A stretch of 64,000 nt of DNA, taken from NCBI GenBank assembly GCA_016271365.2, contig CM057452.1, positions 1,244,121,001 through 1,244,185,000 of the forward strand, given 5' to 3'. Source of the DNA: Neoceratodus forsteri (taxonomy: Eukaryota; Chordata; Ceratodontiformes; Ceratodontidae). Shown here piece after piece: positions 47,593 through 57,568 of this stretch. Each line of letters opens with the position of its first letter. Within the stretch, counting starts at the first letter, position 1. The position numbers and the translations under genes are program-made. The notes under the pieces are model-generated. The model saw nothing but the letters and a program-made list of their open reading frames with translations. It made no database searches and was not told where the DNA came from.

Positions 47593-47839
47593 GGGGTGTG
47601 TCCTTTTGTCACTCAGCACAGCTTTCTTTTGAAGACCTTGCCCAAGATTAAACCTTGAAAATGCAAAGTATAGGTTTTCTTGTGCAATTCCTAAGACCCG
47701 TATGGAACCTTGCTCCTGCTTTTAGTTCCTCTGCTGTGCTTCTGCCAGTGCTTTTAACATATGTTGTGCTGTGGTACACACACTGAACAGCATTCTTTGC
47801 CACTTTACATTTGTTGCTCAGTGGCACATCCTTTTTTCA
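47593..47839. repeat. Copy 2 of the 230-bp repeat, with satellite-like right side
   Basis: Motifs match 41210-41440 in order (see that entry). The right part, TTTACATTTGTTGCTCAGTGGCACATCC at about 47803, resembles the 80-bp satellite consensus (CACATTAGCTGCTCTGTGGCACTTGC) found right of LINE C1. This may be the left flank of a satellite array into which LINE C1 inserted. Confidence 0.45.
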
Positions 47840-48209
47840 TTTCATTTATTTGATATTACAGGTGTGTACTCTGGAATTTGCATTCCATTTTCAGGTGCGA
47901 CCTGAAGTCAAGTTAAAGTACAACATACAAATATACATACATTAGCAATATATAAGATACAAAAGTAACAATTGCACTATACATTAAATTACATACACAT
48001 TCCTTCAGACTTTTAAAATGATTAAAAGCTGATGTTATATATGTATTACTGGAGGGAGATTGCTTAACATTGCTATTGAAAGTGTTCTAGACAGAAGCAG
48101 CACAGTAGACAAAGGTTCACTTGCCCACATTTGATCATACAAGGGGGAAGACCAATTGAAACTTTGTAGATGACTGTGAATCATAGATGGAAAAATAAAT
48201 GATAAGTAA

Positions 48210-49690
48210 GTTTCATAATGTGACTGGAATTACAGTATTTATTATTTTGTATGTGAAGCAAGACATTGTGAACCTGTAGTTATTTTGCACAGAAACCAAT
48301 TTAAGTTGGTTTAATATTTGACAATGGTGTGTGAGAGATGTGGAGCCAGGAGAGCAAATGCACCTATTTTTTTTTTGTAATAACATTTCTTTTCTAGATA
48401 CAGTACAAGCAGAAGTAGTATCAATAACCAATGATGAATAATTCAGTGTTGGAAGAAGATTTTGTTGAACAATAGCGAAATGTGTTTCCTTTAAGTAATT
48501 TTGTAACCAGTATAGTGTTCCTATCTTTGCATGTAACTTAGAAGAGACTTTGTCAATGCGAACATTGAAGTTCAAGGATGGGTCCATAGTGATACCTAAA
48601 TATCTTAATGAATCTACAGTCTCAAATGGACATCCCCCATGTGTACAAACTGTAAAGTCACTTAAATATTTTTTTTTATTTTGGCATCACATCCAAACAG
48701 CATGGTCTTGGATTTTGTTTGATTTAAAACCAAATTATTCTGACAAAACCAAGTTTGAATTTTTTGTAAATTCACAGCTTATTGTATTGTTGACTTCTAA
48801 AACAGATGTTCTATGAGACAGCAAAGCTGCATCATCTGTGTAAAGAATTACATTATAGTTATGTATAACTTGTGAGATTGGATCAATAAAAAGGGACTAC
48901 AAAATAAATGGCCTGGTATGGAGTCCTGAGGGACTCCACACTGTACCCTATGAAATGAAGACCACCTCATTAAATTTAGCACACTGATACCTATTATGAA
49001 GGTAATTCCTAAACCAATTAATTACTTTGGTTCCAAGTCTGATGTGCTCAAGACACTTCAGTAAGATGGTATGGTCTACTAAATCGAATACCGTGGTTAG
49101 GTCTACAAACACTGCCCTGTTAGGCCACCAGTCTCAGTAGCACTATGGACAGTGTCCGTAAACCCAACCAAGGTAATCTCAGTACTATATCCTTCCCTAA
49201 AGCCATGCTGATTTTGAGAGGCTAAGTCATAAGTTCTGATATAGTTAAGGTGTGAATACACTATTTTTTGTTTGTATTTTTGAAAGTGCTGACAAACAGA
49301 TATAGGTCGAAAGTTACTGAACTCTAACTGGGACCCTGATTTGTATATAGGTATTATATAAGACTTTTTCCACAAAGTGGGTATTTTTCCTGTTTAAAGT
49401 GACAATTTGAATATTAAACTAAGGAGGTAAGCAATTTTAGATGATGCAAGTACCAAAAGTTTGGGTGGAAGTCCATCACAACAAGGTGCCTTATAGATTT
49501 TTAACTTCTTAAGCATTTTTAGTACTGCAACACATTTAAAAATCTTTAAATGGAAGCTTGGCCTCGTTAACTTCCTGATTGGTAATAGCTTGTCCCTGAT
49601 GACTTTTCTGATATGTATCCATATTTGTGGATTGTGAATTAAATTCAACAGTATTTTAGCATTAGTCAACACAACCCCTTCCTTTAGCAT
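48210..49690 (-). pseudogene. LINE C1 reverse transcriptase and C-terminal domain
   Basis: The 49394-49690 frame has LKIYKAPCCDGLPPKLLVLAS, the first reverse transcriptase block. The 49103-49375 frame has IIPIYKSGSQLEFSNFRPISV and NQHGFREGYSTEITLVGF. The catalytic motif at 48831-48842 reads YTDD, with both Asp kept and Ala changed to Thr. The 48213-48587 frame carries the C-terminal part (LNFNVRIDKVSSKLHAKIGTL, LKETHFAIVQQNLLPTLNY). Frames are broken several times between these pieces. Confidence 0.85.
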
Positions 49691-49879
49691 ATGGATGCTG
49701 CCATCATTTATTTATTTATTTTATTTATTACATTTTGGTGACCGGGTAGGCCCACTGAGCCCCAAAGGTCCTTTTTTCAGGGGCGACCCGGGATAACAAT
49801 ACAAGTTATAAGAATGAACAAGGACATAAGGAACATTTGAGGCATTGTGAGTTACATCATGAGGTGGTTACAGTAAAGA

Positions 49880-50000
49880 AATGTAGTGGATGCAGGCATG
49901 GTTACAGGCATGGTAAAAGAAAAGCAGTGGATACAGGCATGGCTTACAGGCACGGTAAAAGAAAAGCAGTGGATGCAGGCATGGGTACAAGCATGGTTAT
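49880..50000. repeat. 42-bp minisatellite in the LINE C2 3' region
   Basis: AGTGGATRCAGGCATGG starts at 49885, 49926 and 49968 (spacings 41 and 42 bp), with AAAAGAAAAGC linkers. It makes a plus-strand frame repeat a Tyr-Arg-His-Gly-Lys-Arg-Lys peptide, which is a by-product of the repeat. Confidence 0.8.
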
Positions 50001-50208
50001 CATCATGACATGTAAGCAATTGGTAGTACTTTGCATATAGTTTATTCAGGGGTTACATGTGGCCTCTGGTGAGCAGTCTGTATAAGGCAGGTAGTAGGGT
50101 TAAGCTAGGAGACAGGAGTTGAGAGGAGGGGTACCTTAGAAGCTTTAAGTGCCATGACAGTGGCATGCGCTGAGGTCAGCAGATGGGACTTAAGCCTGGT
50201 GCGGAAGT

Positions 50209-51730
50209 TCATGAGTGAGGAGGAGGCCTGGACCTGGGGAGGAGCTTGTTCCATTGGCAGGCTGCTTGGGAGGAAAAGGATCTTCCACCAGCATTTGTCC
50301 TTACCCTAGGGACTTCTAATAGCATTCTATCTGAGGTCCTTAGGTTCCTTGGGTTGTGTTTGAGGGTTATGGTCCCGGCAATGCTTGGCGGAGCATGGGG
50401 TTTGAGAAGCTTGTAGGTCTGGACAAGCAAGGGGTGTTGGAGGTGGGTGACCAATGTGAGCCAATGAAGATTGGCCAAAGTGTCACAGTGGTGACGTCTC
50501 GGGTGGTCTAAGGTTGTGAAACACGCTATTTTATTATATAGGGTTTGCATCCTGGTAATCTCTTGTTTAGCCATGCCCTGTATAATAGGGTCTGCAAAGG
50601 TCAGGTTGGGTAGAAGGATGCTGGTAGCTATGGAGAGCCTGGCTTCAGGGATGAGTTGGTCCCTGAGTCGGTACAGGGTGCCAAGTTTCCGATGTAGGGT
50701 CCTGGTGACCTGGTCCACGTGTTCCTTGTATGTGATATTCTGATCCAACATGAGGCCTACGTATTTAAGGGAGGGGACTACGTTAATGGCTTTACCAGAG
50801 AGTGAGGTTAAGGAGAGGGATGAAGACCTGTCAAATCCCAGGGATCTTGGCCCAAATAGCATTGCCTTGGTCTTGTCGGCATTTAGTACCATTCTGTTCT
50901 CACATAGCCAAGTGTCTAGTGAAATGAGATCCTTTTGGAGTAGAAATCCTAGGGCAACCACATCTTACAGGGGTCAGAAGATGACAGTATCATCAGCGTA
51001 CTGCACAACCAAGCTCTCCATGCAGTGGGTACGCAGGTAGTTGGTAAACAAGGAAAACAGGAGGGAGACAAGATTGAGCCCTGAGGTACACCCTGGTTTA
51101 GGGGTAGTGGGTCAGACATGGTCCCTTTCCATGAGACCCTCTATGCCCTGCCTGATAAGTAGCTCCCAAGCCACTTCAGGGAATGATTGTCTATGCCTAT
51201 ATTTTGCAGCTTCTGTAGCAGCAAGTTGTGGTCGACGAGGTTGAACACCTTGGATAAGTCTATAAAGACTGCACCAGTGGATATCCCTTTGTCAATTGCC
51301 CTGAGAACTTCATCCGTGAAGTTAATGAGGGCAGTGTCAGTACCATGGTTTGTTCTAAATCCATGTTGGGAGGGGGCAAGGAGCTGATGAGCTTCCAGGT
51401 AGTCCCTGAGTTTATTGTAGATGACTCCTTCTTGCACCTTAGCAAGTGAGCAGAGGAGGGAGATGGGCCTGTAGTTGTTGAGTTTTCTCTGAGCCCCTCT
51501 TTGTGAATAGGGACAACATTGGCATGTTTCCACAGGTCAGGGACTGCTTCTTCCCTCAGTGATCGATTGAGGATCATGGTTATAGGCCAGGCTAAGTAGG
51601 TAGCTCCTGCCTTGAGTAGCCGAGGGTTGATATCGTCGGGTCTCCTTGACCCTTTCAGTTTCAGGTTCCTTAGGAGGTTTAGTACTTCAGTGCGTTTAGC
51701 CAGTCTCAGGTGAAATGGGAGTCTTTCCAT
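50209..51730 (-). pseudogene. LINE C2 reverse transcriptase and C-terminal domain
   Basis: The 51260-51730 frame has KGSRRPDDINPRLLKAGATYLA and LRLAKRTEVLNLLRNL. The 51141-51533 frame has LNNYRPISLLCSLAKVQEGVI, QHGFRTNHGTDTALINF and AVFIDLSKVFNLVDHNLL. The catalytic YADD is intact at 50989-51000, followed in frame by a TGA. The 250-codon frame at 50209-50961 has LCENRMVLNADKTKAMLFG, SLKYVGLMLDQNITYKEHV and VPRVRTNAGGRSFSSQAACQWNKL. Only a few lesions separate these pieces, mainly at the 51040 and 51500 regions. Confidence 0.9.
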
Positions 51731-51847
51731 GTGAGGTGGTTCATCTGAGGTAGCGGGGAGAGTCTGGGGAGACAGGCAGGTCTTGTAGGCCTCGATGTCT
51801 GAGAAGTGCCTATTAAGGGCAGCCGATATTTGAGATGAGATTGTATG

Positions 51848-52984
51848 GGGTTAATAGCGATTGAATAGAACCACCACATTTTTTTGAATTGAATAAGTTT
51901 TCCACTTGTTGCTTGAAGAAATTAATTTGGGCAGCTCTAATTTCATTTTTGCAGTTATTCCTTTTTCTCCTGTATTTGTTTTAAGTCAGAAACGATATTG
52001 CTTTTTTAAAATTTTCACCAAGCAGAATCCTTATCTTTCATCAGCTTAAAAAGATTTTTGTTAAGCCATTTGGTTTTCCTCGAACTATCTCTCTTCTTAG
52101 TCACTGGCACATAATCGTCTACTATCTCCATAAAAACATTAATAAAATAGTCCAGTACACAATCTACATCCGGAATAGCTTTCAAATAAGGCCAATCTAC
52201 ACTAGATAACCTACTTAAAAAACTGGGGACATCTAGTTTGTTATACTCCCTAATTTCAATATATCCAGGGGATGGCATTTGCATTCACCCTCCTTTCCAG
52301 ATTCCAAAAACTGGGTGGTGGTCGTTAATAGAATCTGATAATAATCCGCTGGAAACAATGTGCTCCTTTCTACTGGTTAAGAACCAATCTAATAAAGTGT
52401 GCCTGTTAGATTTTAGGTTAAGGTGAGTAGAATTAGTTATTAATTGCTGCAGCCCCAAATCCAGGAGTGCAGTTGAGTATTTAAAACTGTCTTTGCCCAT
52501 TCAGTTCAAATTAAAATCACCTAATGCCAATAGTTCCCTTTTGTCATAGGTGGTCACTAAGTCTATAAAGTCATGAAACCTCAGATTATTTTTAAGTGGA
52601 TTGTAGATACAATAAATATATAACTTTTTAAATGCTCCCAAACTAACTTTTACTCTAAGAGCTCAGGGCAGTGATGATTTAACTCAGTATGAGTAAGAGG
52701 TTCTGCTCTCAAAAAGGTTTTGATATAAAACATAACCCTCCCCTTTTATCCTTCTCCCTGTCCTTTCTGTATACTTGGTATTCTGGTAAAGCCAATTCCT
52801 TGTCAGAGATTGTAGGCTGAAGCCATGTTTCAGATATTGCTAAGATATCTGGCCTTTAGTAATTAACCCAGGCCTCTATTTCATGTAACTTCAAGGCAAT
52901 GCTTCTGGCATTAAAGTGGATGATTCTGAGGCCTCCTTTTCCATTCAGAAAATAATCTGAGTTGGTATCAAGAATATCAACCAT
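51848..52984 (-). pseudogene. LINE C1 ORF2 endonuclease and linker
   Basis: In frame with the 2A-like motif, the domain starts HFNARSIALKLHEIEAWV, has a TAA, then RPDILAISETWLQP with the catalytic Glu. The centre (52500-52800) is broken. The end is open at 52285-52500, with LQQLITNSTHLNLKSNRHTLLD and SINDHHPVFGIW, where the usual SDHHPV is changed to NDHHPV. The linker at 52015-52284 has REYNKLDVPSFLSRLSSVDW and TKWLNKNLFKLMKDKDSAW. This layout fits L2-like ORF2 proteins. Inactive. Confidence 0.85.
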
Positions 52985-53037
52985 GTGTCCTGGATTCAGT
53001 TCTATATCCCTTGCTAACATAAGTAATCTTACACCAC
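52985..53037 (-). other. 2A-like ribosome-skipping motif at the ORF2 N-terminus of LINE C1
   Basis: In the same minus frame as the endonuclease, the sequence reads SGVRLLMLARDIELNPGH. 2A peptides have a hydrophobic helix followed by D-x-E-x-N-P-G-P and separate two proteins during translation. Here everything matches except the last residue, where Pro is replaced by His (codon at 52985-52987). In known LINE 2A cases the motif sits at the N-terminus of ORF2, ahead of the endonuclease, as here: HFNARSIALKL starts about 20 residues later. The Pro-to-His change should abolish skipping in this copy. Confidence 0.75.
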
Positions 53038-53040
53038 TCC

Positions 53041-53521
53041 TTGATCTCTGCTATCCCCTTCCCCTTGAAACACATAATAAATCAATCCCCACTTGTTCCC
53101 TATCCCTCCATGATATATGACCACCCCCTACATGTGGCCATGGTCCATATGTACTAGCTGCTCTGCAACAATTGCTGTCTCCCCACCACAAAATGCTACT
53201 GTTCCCAGTAAGTCTTATTACCTGTTGTTTGCCACTAACTATCTCCACTCACACTCCATGATATTTTCCCTCCACAATGTCCCCCCATTCCTGCTAATTC
53301 ACATTATCCAGTGTTCACCATTTGATCTGTATCCCTCTGCTTAATGATCTCTGCTTCCCCAACATTTCTTCCATTCTTTGCATACATTAACTGCTCTATG
53401 GCCCTCACTATCTCTCTCCCACCCACTCTCAAATGTCCCACCACTTCTGGTACGTTATGTTACCCATTGTATGCCATTTGTTCTGTATTCCTCAGCTCCT
53501 TGATCTCTCTCACTCCTAACA
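53041..53521. repeat. 80-bp satellite array, first segment
   Basis: Diverged units built on a CACATTAGCTGCTCTGTGGCAC core followed by a TGATCTCTGC/pyrimidine-rich stretch. Spacing between cores is about 75-85 bp. The segment is bounded by LINE C1 on the left and LINE C3 on the right. Confidence 0.75.
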
Positions 53522-54566
53522 TTTATTTCATTATTTCTTAATCAGATGGGTGCGATGACTCCAGGGACAATTTTCAGGCATGAGTGGTGCCATAATGAGA
53601 GCACAAACAAGATAAAATGAAAAACAGGTATAACAGATACAGAGAACAGTGAGTAGTTACAGTACATGAGTGAAACATTAAGTGATATAAAACAAATGGT
53701 ACAGAACTGAGCAAAAATTGGGCATAAAATGTGACCACAGTGCGTGCAATTTTAGTGCACAGAGTTTTAGTGGCAGCACAGTGCCTGGCATATTTTGTTA
53801 CAGTCACATCAGTTTCCAACAGCAGATATTAAAACAGTACTTGACAACATCATTGTGCTACTCCAGTTGCCCTTGGATGGGATCTGTCTATCATCTGAAG
53901 GTGATAATTACAGGTGATCATAGCACTTAGGGATGTCTTGTAGTGGGACATAAATTGGGGGTGTGAACCCAGGGTCCTTAGAGGAGCAGATAGGCTGTTC
54001 CAAAGATTTGGTGCATCTGAAGAGAAAGCCATCTAGCCCATACATGACTTGTGGAAACTCTAATTTTATGCTAGAGGAGGTCTGATGCCTTGATGGCAGG
54101 GTTTTGACCTGAGCATGGGGGACAGAGGAGACCCCTTCTTTTCTCTAATGGATTTGTCAGTTAGGCAGCCTAGAAGGTTGTCCTGATGGGCCTGAGGGCA
54201 GAGCCATCCTAGGGTCTGGTAGAGAGAGCAGTGATGCATGGAGTAAGGTGCCATCAAGTCAAACATAGAGATGCTGTTGTAGATTGTGTTTAGTCTGGAC
54301 AGGCTGGAGAATGAGGTCTGCAGTAGATTCGAGAGCAGTAGTCCAGTGGGGGAGTAAGGTGCTCTGGACAATGATGACTCTGACTTCAGAGGTCATAAAA
54401 TCCTTGAGCCTGTATCCAACTACTAGTCTCTGGTTCACACACCAGCAGTGAGTCTGGTGTGATCAGAGAAAGTCAGGACTGGGTCGAGGATGACTCCCAG
54501 ATATTTGAAGGAAGTCACTAACTCAAGGGGTGAGCCATCAGGGGATTGGATATGAAGAGAGGTAAT
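53522..54566 (-). mobile_element. LINE C3, 5'-truncated, inserted in the satellite
   Basis: The minus-strand frame at 53850-54032 reads APNLWNSLSAPLRTL and the 54066-54371 frame has MHHCSLYQTLGWLCPQAHQDN, both from the C-terminal part of an L2-like ORF2. FKYLGVILDPVLTFSDHT is readable near 54460-54530. The 3' region has TTTTCAGGCATGAGTGG near 53571 and an AAATAATGAAATAAATG tail at the junction. Satellite sequence resumes on both sides, so it landed inside the array. Confidence 0.8.
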
Positions 54567-56106
54567 TCTGCATAATGCCATTCTCCATATACATGATACA
54601 CTCTCTGGCTCTATCGCTGCTCATCCGACATCTCTGACCCTCTGACATGCCACGAATCTCTATACATTTGCCACAACTCTGTGGTGCTTACTTTCTTCAC
54701 CTCACTGATCTCTACCCCAATGTGCTCCCATTCCATCATTCACATTACATTCTCTGTTGCACTTGCTCTCTCTTCCACCTTAATATTTGCCCCAAATGGC
54801 CTCCATTCACCGCAGTTCACATTAGCTGCTCTGTGGCACTTGCTGTCTATAGTGTATCCAGTATTGCCCCCGATCTCTGTGCTCCACAACATGCCCCCAT
54901 TCCCAATCATTCATATTTCCTGCTCTGTAACACTTGTCCTCTCCCCATCCTTTATATATGCCCCTCAAACTGCTACCATTCACCATAATTTCCATTAGCT
55001 GCTCTGTGCTACTTGCTGTACATCCATCCCTTACTGATCTCTGCTCGCCAACATATGCCAACATTTTCCCCTATACATTAGCTGCTCTGTGGCACTTGCT
55101 ATTCCCCAATTTCTGCTCCCCAAAATGCTTCCATTCATTGTCATTCACATTAGCCACACTGTGGCACTTGTTCTCCCTTCCTCCCCTCTCCAATATCTGC
55201 CCCCCTAATGCTGGCCTTGTTCCTACATATTAGCTACTCTGCAGCACTTACTCTCTCCCTCTCACCCTCAAACATCTCATCACTCTTGGTACTTCATATT
55301 GTCCACTGTGTGCACTATGGTCTCCGTTTCTTCCCTCCTCAATCCCTCCTCCCAACATACCACCAGTTTCCTTATATATGATATGTTTTCTGGCACTGTT
55401 CTTGTTTTATGCCATCACTGACCCCCTTATCATACTGCCATTCTTTGTATACAATTGCCACTCCATGGCATTTGCTCTACCTCCACCCCCCGATCTCTGA
55501 CCCCTCAGCTTGCCCAGTTCTCCCTCATTCACATTACCTGCTTTGTAGCACTTACTCACTCCCCCTCCATGATATCTTCCCCCAAGTTGCCACCTTTCAC
55601 TGTAATTTACATTAGCTGCTCTGTGCCGCTTGTTCTATAGTCATCCTCTCCCCAGTCTCTTCCCCATAACATGTCAACCTTTTCCCTATACATTAGCTGC
55701 TCTGCAGCTCTTGCTATGTCCACCCTCCCCAGTCTTTGCCCATCCCCCAATAAAATGCTGCCATTCACATTCATTCACATTAGCAATTCTGTGGCACTTA
55801 GTCTCTCGTTCTCCTTAACCCAATATCCGCCCCCCAAATGCCAGCAAAGTCCCTACACAATAGTCTCTCTTGGCAGTTATTCTCTCGCCTCCTCCCTGAT
55901 CACTGCCCCCCAAACCATCTGGCATTCACCATCATTCACATTAGACATGCTGTTGCACATGCTTTCTATTCCTTCCATTACCAATATTTGATCACCCAAA
56001 ATGTTGGCATTGCCCTACACATTAGCCTCTCTGTGACACTTCCTCTGTCTTCCTCCACAGTCTCTGCCTCCTCACCAAACTTGCTACCATTCACCATCAT
56101 TCACAT
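54567..56106. repeat. 80-bp satellite array, central segment, with two alternating unit types
   Basis: About 19 diverged units. Many alternate between type A (CCATTCACCATCATTCACATTAGC) and type B (CATTTTCCCTATACATTAGC), both followed by a CTCTGTGGCACTTGCT core and a pyrimidine-rich, CCCCCAA-containing tail. A/B alternation implies an approximately 160-bp higher-order unit. Open plus frames across the array are by-products. Confidence 0.85.
56093..56106 (+). repeat. Left target duplication of the retrocopy
   Basis: ACCATCATTCACAT, repeated exactly at 56424-56437 on the other side of the insert. Confidence 0.75.
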
Positions 56107-56423
56107 ATTTTTTTATTTAGTATGCTTTATCCATGGCTCACCCTGAATTCAGCCCTCACTCTTCCAGGCCCCCACCTCGTCCCAGGGACTTACCTCTTCT
56201 CAGCAATCCCCTTAGCTTACCCCCCTTGGAGGAGCCATCTTGCCAGTACATTCATTTGCAACACTGGTACAAACGTACCAGCAGGCGTCATATACAAACA
56301 TTGCTTCCCTGGCTTGCCCCTCAGGGTGAGGCGTGGAGTCGGTCAGGGGATGATAGACACTGGGACTAGGTCTACCGGCAGGAGCCCGGTGGGTGATCAG
56401 GGCTGAAGATGCAAGGTGTCATT
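56107..56423 (-). mobile_element. Retroposed sequence of 317 bp in the satellite
   Basis: It is bounded by the exact 14-bp repeat ACCATCATTCACAT. Minus-strand reading ends in AAATAAAAAAAT at about 56107-56120, an A-rich tail at the expected side. The interior (GGCAAGATGGCTCCTCCAAG, GGGCTTGCC-like and GTCGGTCAGGGG stretches) is unlike the satellite and more GC-rich. It could be a SINE or a truncated processed pseudogene. I recognise neither a tRNA head nor a protein. Short open frames are present on both strands. Confidence 0.7.
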
Positions 56424-57060
56424 ACCATCATTCACATTAACTACTCTGCCGCAGTTGGTCTTTAACTGTCTCCTATGCAATTTCTATCCACAATATTCTT
56501 GCATTATCTCTACACATTAGCTACTGCTCTGCACTTGCCATCCCCCTTCACTGATCGTTGCATCCTGCAGTATGCCACCATTTATCTTCATTCCAATTAG
56601 CCACTCTGCAGCACTTGCTCTGTATCCCTGCCCTCCAGTCTCTTTTCCCTAACGTGCCTATATTCTCCCTATCCATTAGCTGCTCTGTGGAACTTGCTCT
56701 CTCTCTGTTCTCTGCCCCCTCCCTAAACCTGCTGCCTTCAGAACTTGTTCTCTCACAGTCTCTGCACCCCCCCCCCAATATGCCACCATTCATCATCATT
56801 CCCATTAGCTGCTCTGTGGGACTTGTTGTTGATCTCATCTCTCACCAATCTCTGCCCACCAGCATTCCTGTATTCTCCCTATACAGTACATTAGCCACTC
56901 TGCAGCAGTTTTTCTCTCCCCCTGCCCAATCTCCAGCACTTGCTCTCTCTCACCTTCCTAATTGTTGTCCCCCAAATCTTGCACCATTCATGATAATTCA
57001 CATTAGCCACTCTGCAGCACTTGCTCTTTATCACTCCCATCACTGATCTCTCCCCATGCT
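56424..57060. repeat. 80-bp satellite array, last segment
   Basis: It continues directly from the segment before the retrocopy, with CACATTAACTACTCTGCCGCAG, CACATTAGCTACT-like and CATTAGCTGCTCTGTGG cores at roughly 75-85 bp spacing. It decays after about 57000. Confidence 0.8.
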
Positions 57061-57568
57061 GCCTCATTTTATATGCATTATCTGATACTTTGTATTTGCT
57101 TTCCACTGTTGTTTGTAAAGTTTATAATACATTCCTACTGCATATATTACTTTTCTCCCTTACTGTTCCCAAGACAGTGCTGCCACTTACTTGCTGTCTT
57201 CAGGTACACCTCCTTTTATTTCTGTCTTAATTTCTCATGTTACCACAGCTACAAGTACTTTGTTCTCATTTGGCAAATTTGTATTTCAGACAGTCTTCAT
57301 TCACTGAATTTTTTCAGTTAGCAGCTGCCCTCTAATACAAGCAACACCATCAGACTGTGGCTTGTAATTGAAGCTGACTTATAATGGTAGCCGTGGCTGT
57401 TAATTGAGTGAAAGCATACCAGCACTGAAGCAAGTGTTGAGGGTACTGGACATCTGCCACATTTTACAAATGCTGGCTTAAAAAAAATTATGGGGCTTAA
57501 CTTTCAAAATGTTTAGACTGATGCAAGGGATTTGCATCACAAGAGTTTGATGCAAGGAGTGACTTCAA
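57061..57568. other. No gene recognised
   Basis: AT-rich spacer between the satellite and LINE B2. No supportable feature. Confidence 0.4.

Larger units (their letters stand above)
49701..51847 (-). mobile_element. LINE C2, 5'-truncated L2-like element inside LINE C1
   Basis: The 3' end at 49701-49800 is (ATTT)n followed by ACCGGGTAGGCCCACTGAG and TTTTCAGGGGCGACCCGGG on the plus strand. Coding goes up to about 51730, where the element is truncated in the linker. It lies in the same orientation as its host LINE C1. No target duplication was identified. The long open frame at 50209-50961 shows it is younger than C1. Confidence 0.88.
47840..53040 (-). mobile_element. LINE C1, L2-like, split by LINE C2, with a 2A-like motif
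   Basis: Read from 53040 down, the parts are a 2A-like motif, endonuclease (about 52970-52100), linker (to 51848), the insertion of LINE C2 (51847-49701), the reverse transcriptase (49690-48800), the C-terminal domain (to 48210) and the 3' region with TTTTCAGGTGCGACCTGAAG near 47891. The message on both sides of LINE C2 belongs together: the linker ends at 51848 and the pre-reverse-transcriptase segment resumes at 49690. ORF1 is missing, so the copy is 5'-truncated close to the ORF1/ORF2 boundary. Confidence 0.85.

Noticed and set aside
49837..50040. Plus ORF with repeated YRHGKRKA peptide
   Set aside because: Created by a 42-bp minisatellite in a LINE 3' region.
54647..57046. Series of open plus-strand frames of 60-160 codons
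   Set aside because: Produced by the stop-poor, pyrimidine-rich satellite unit, as shown by their repeated peptide content.
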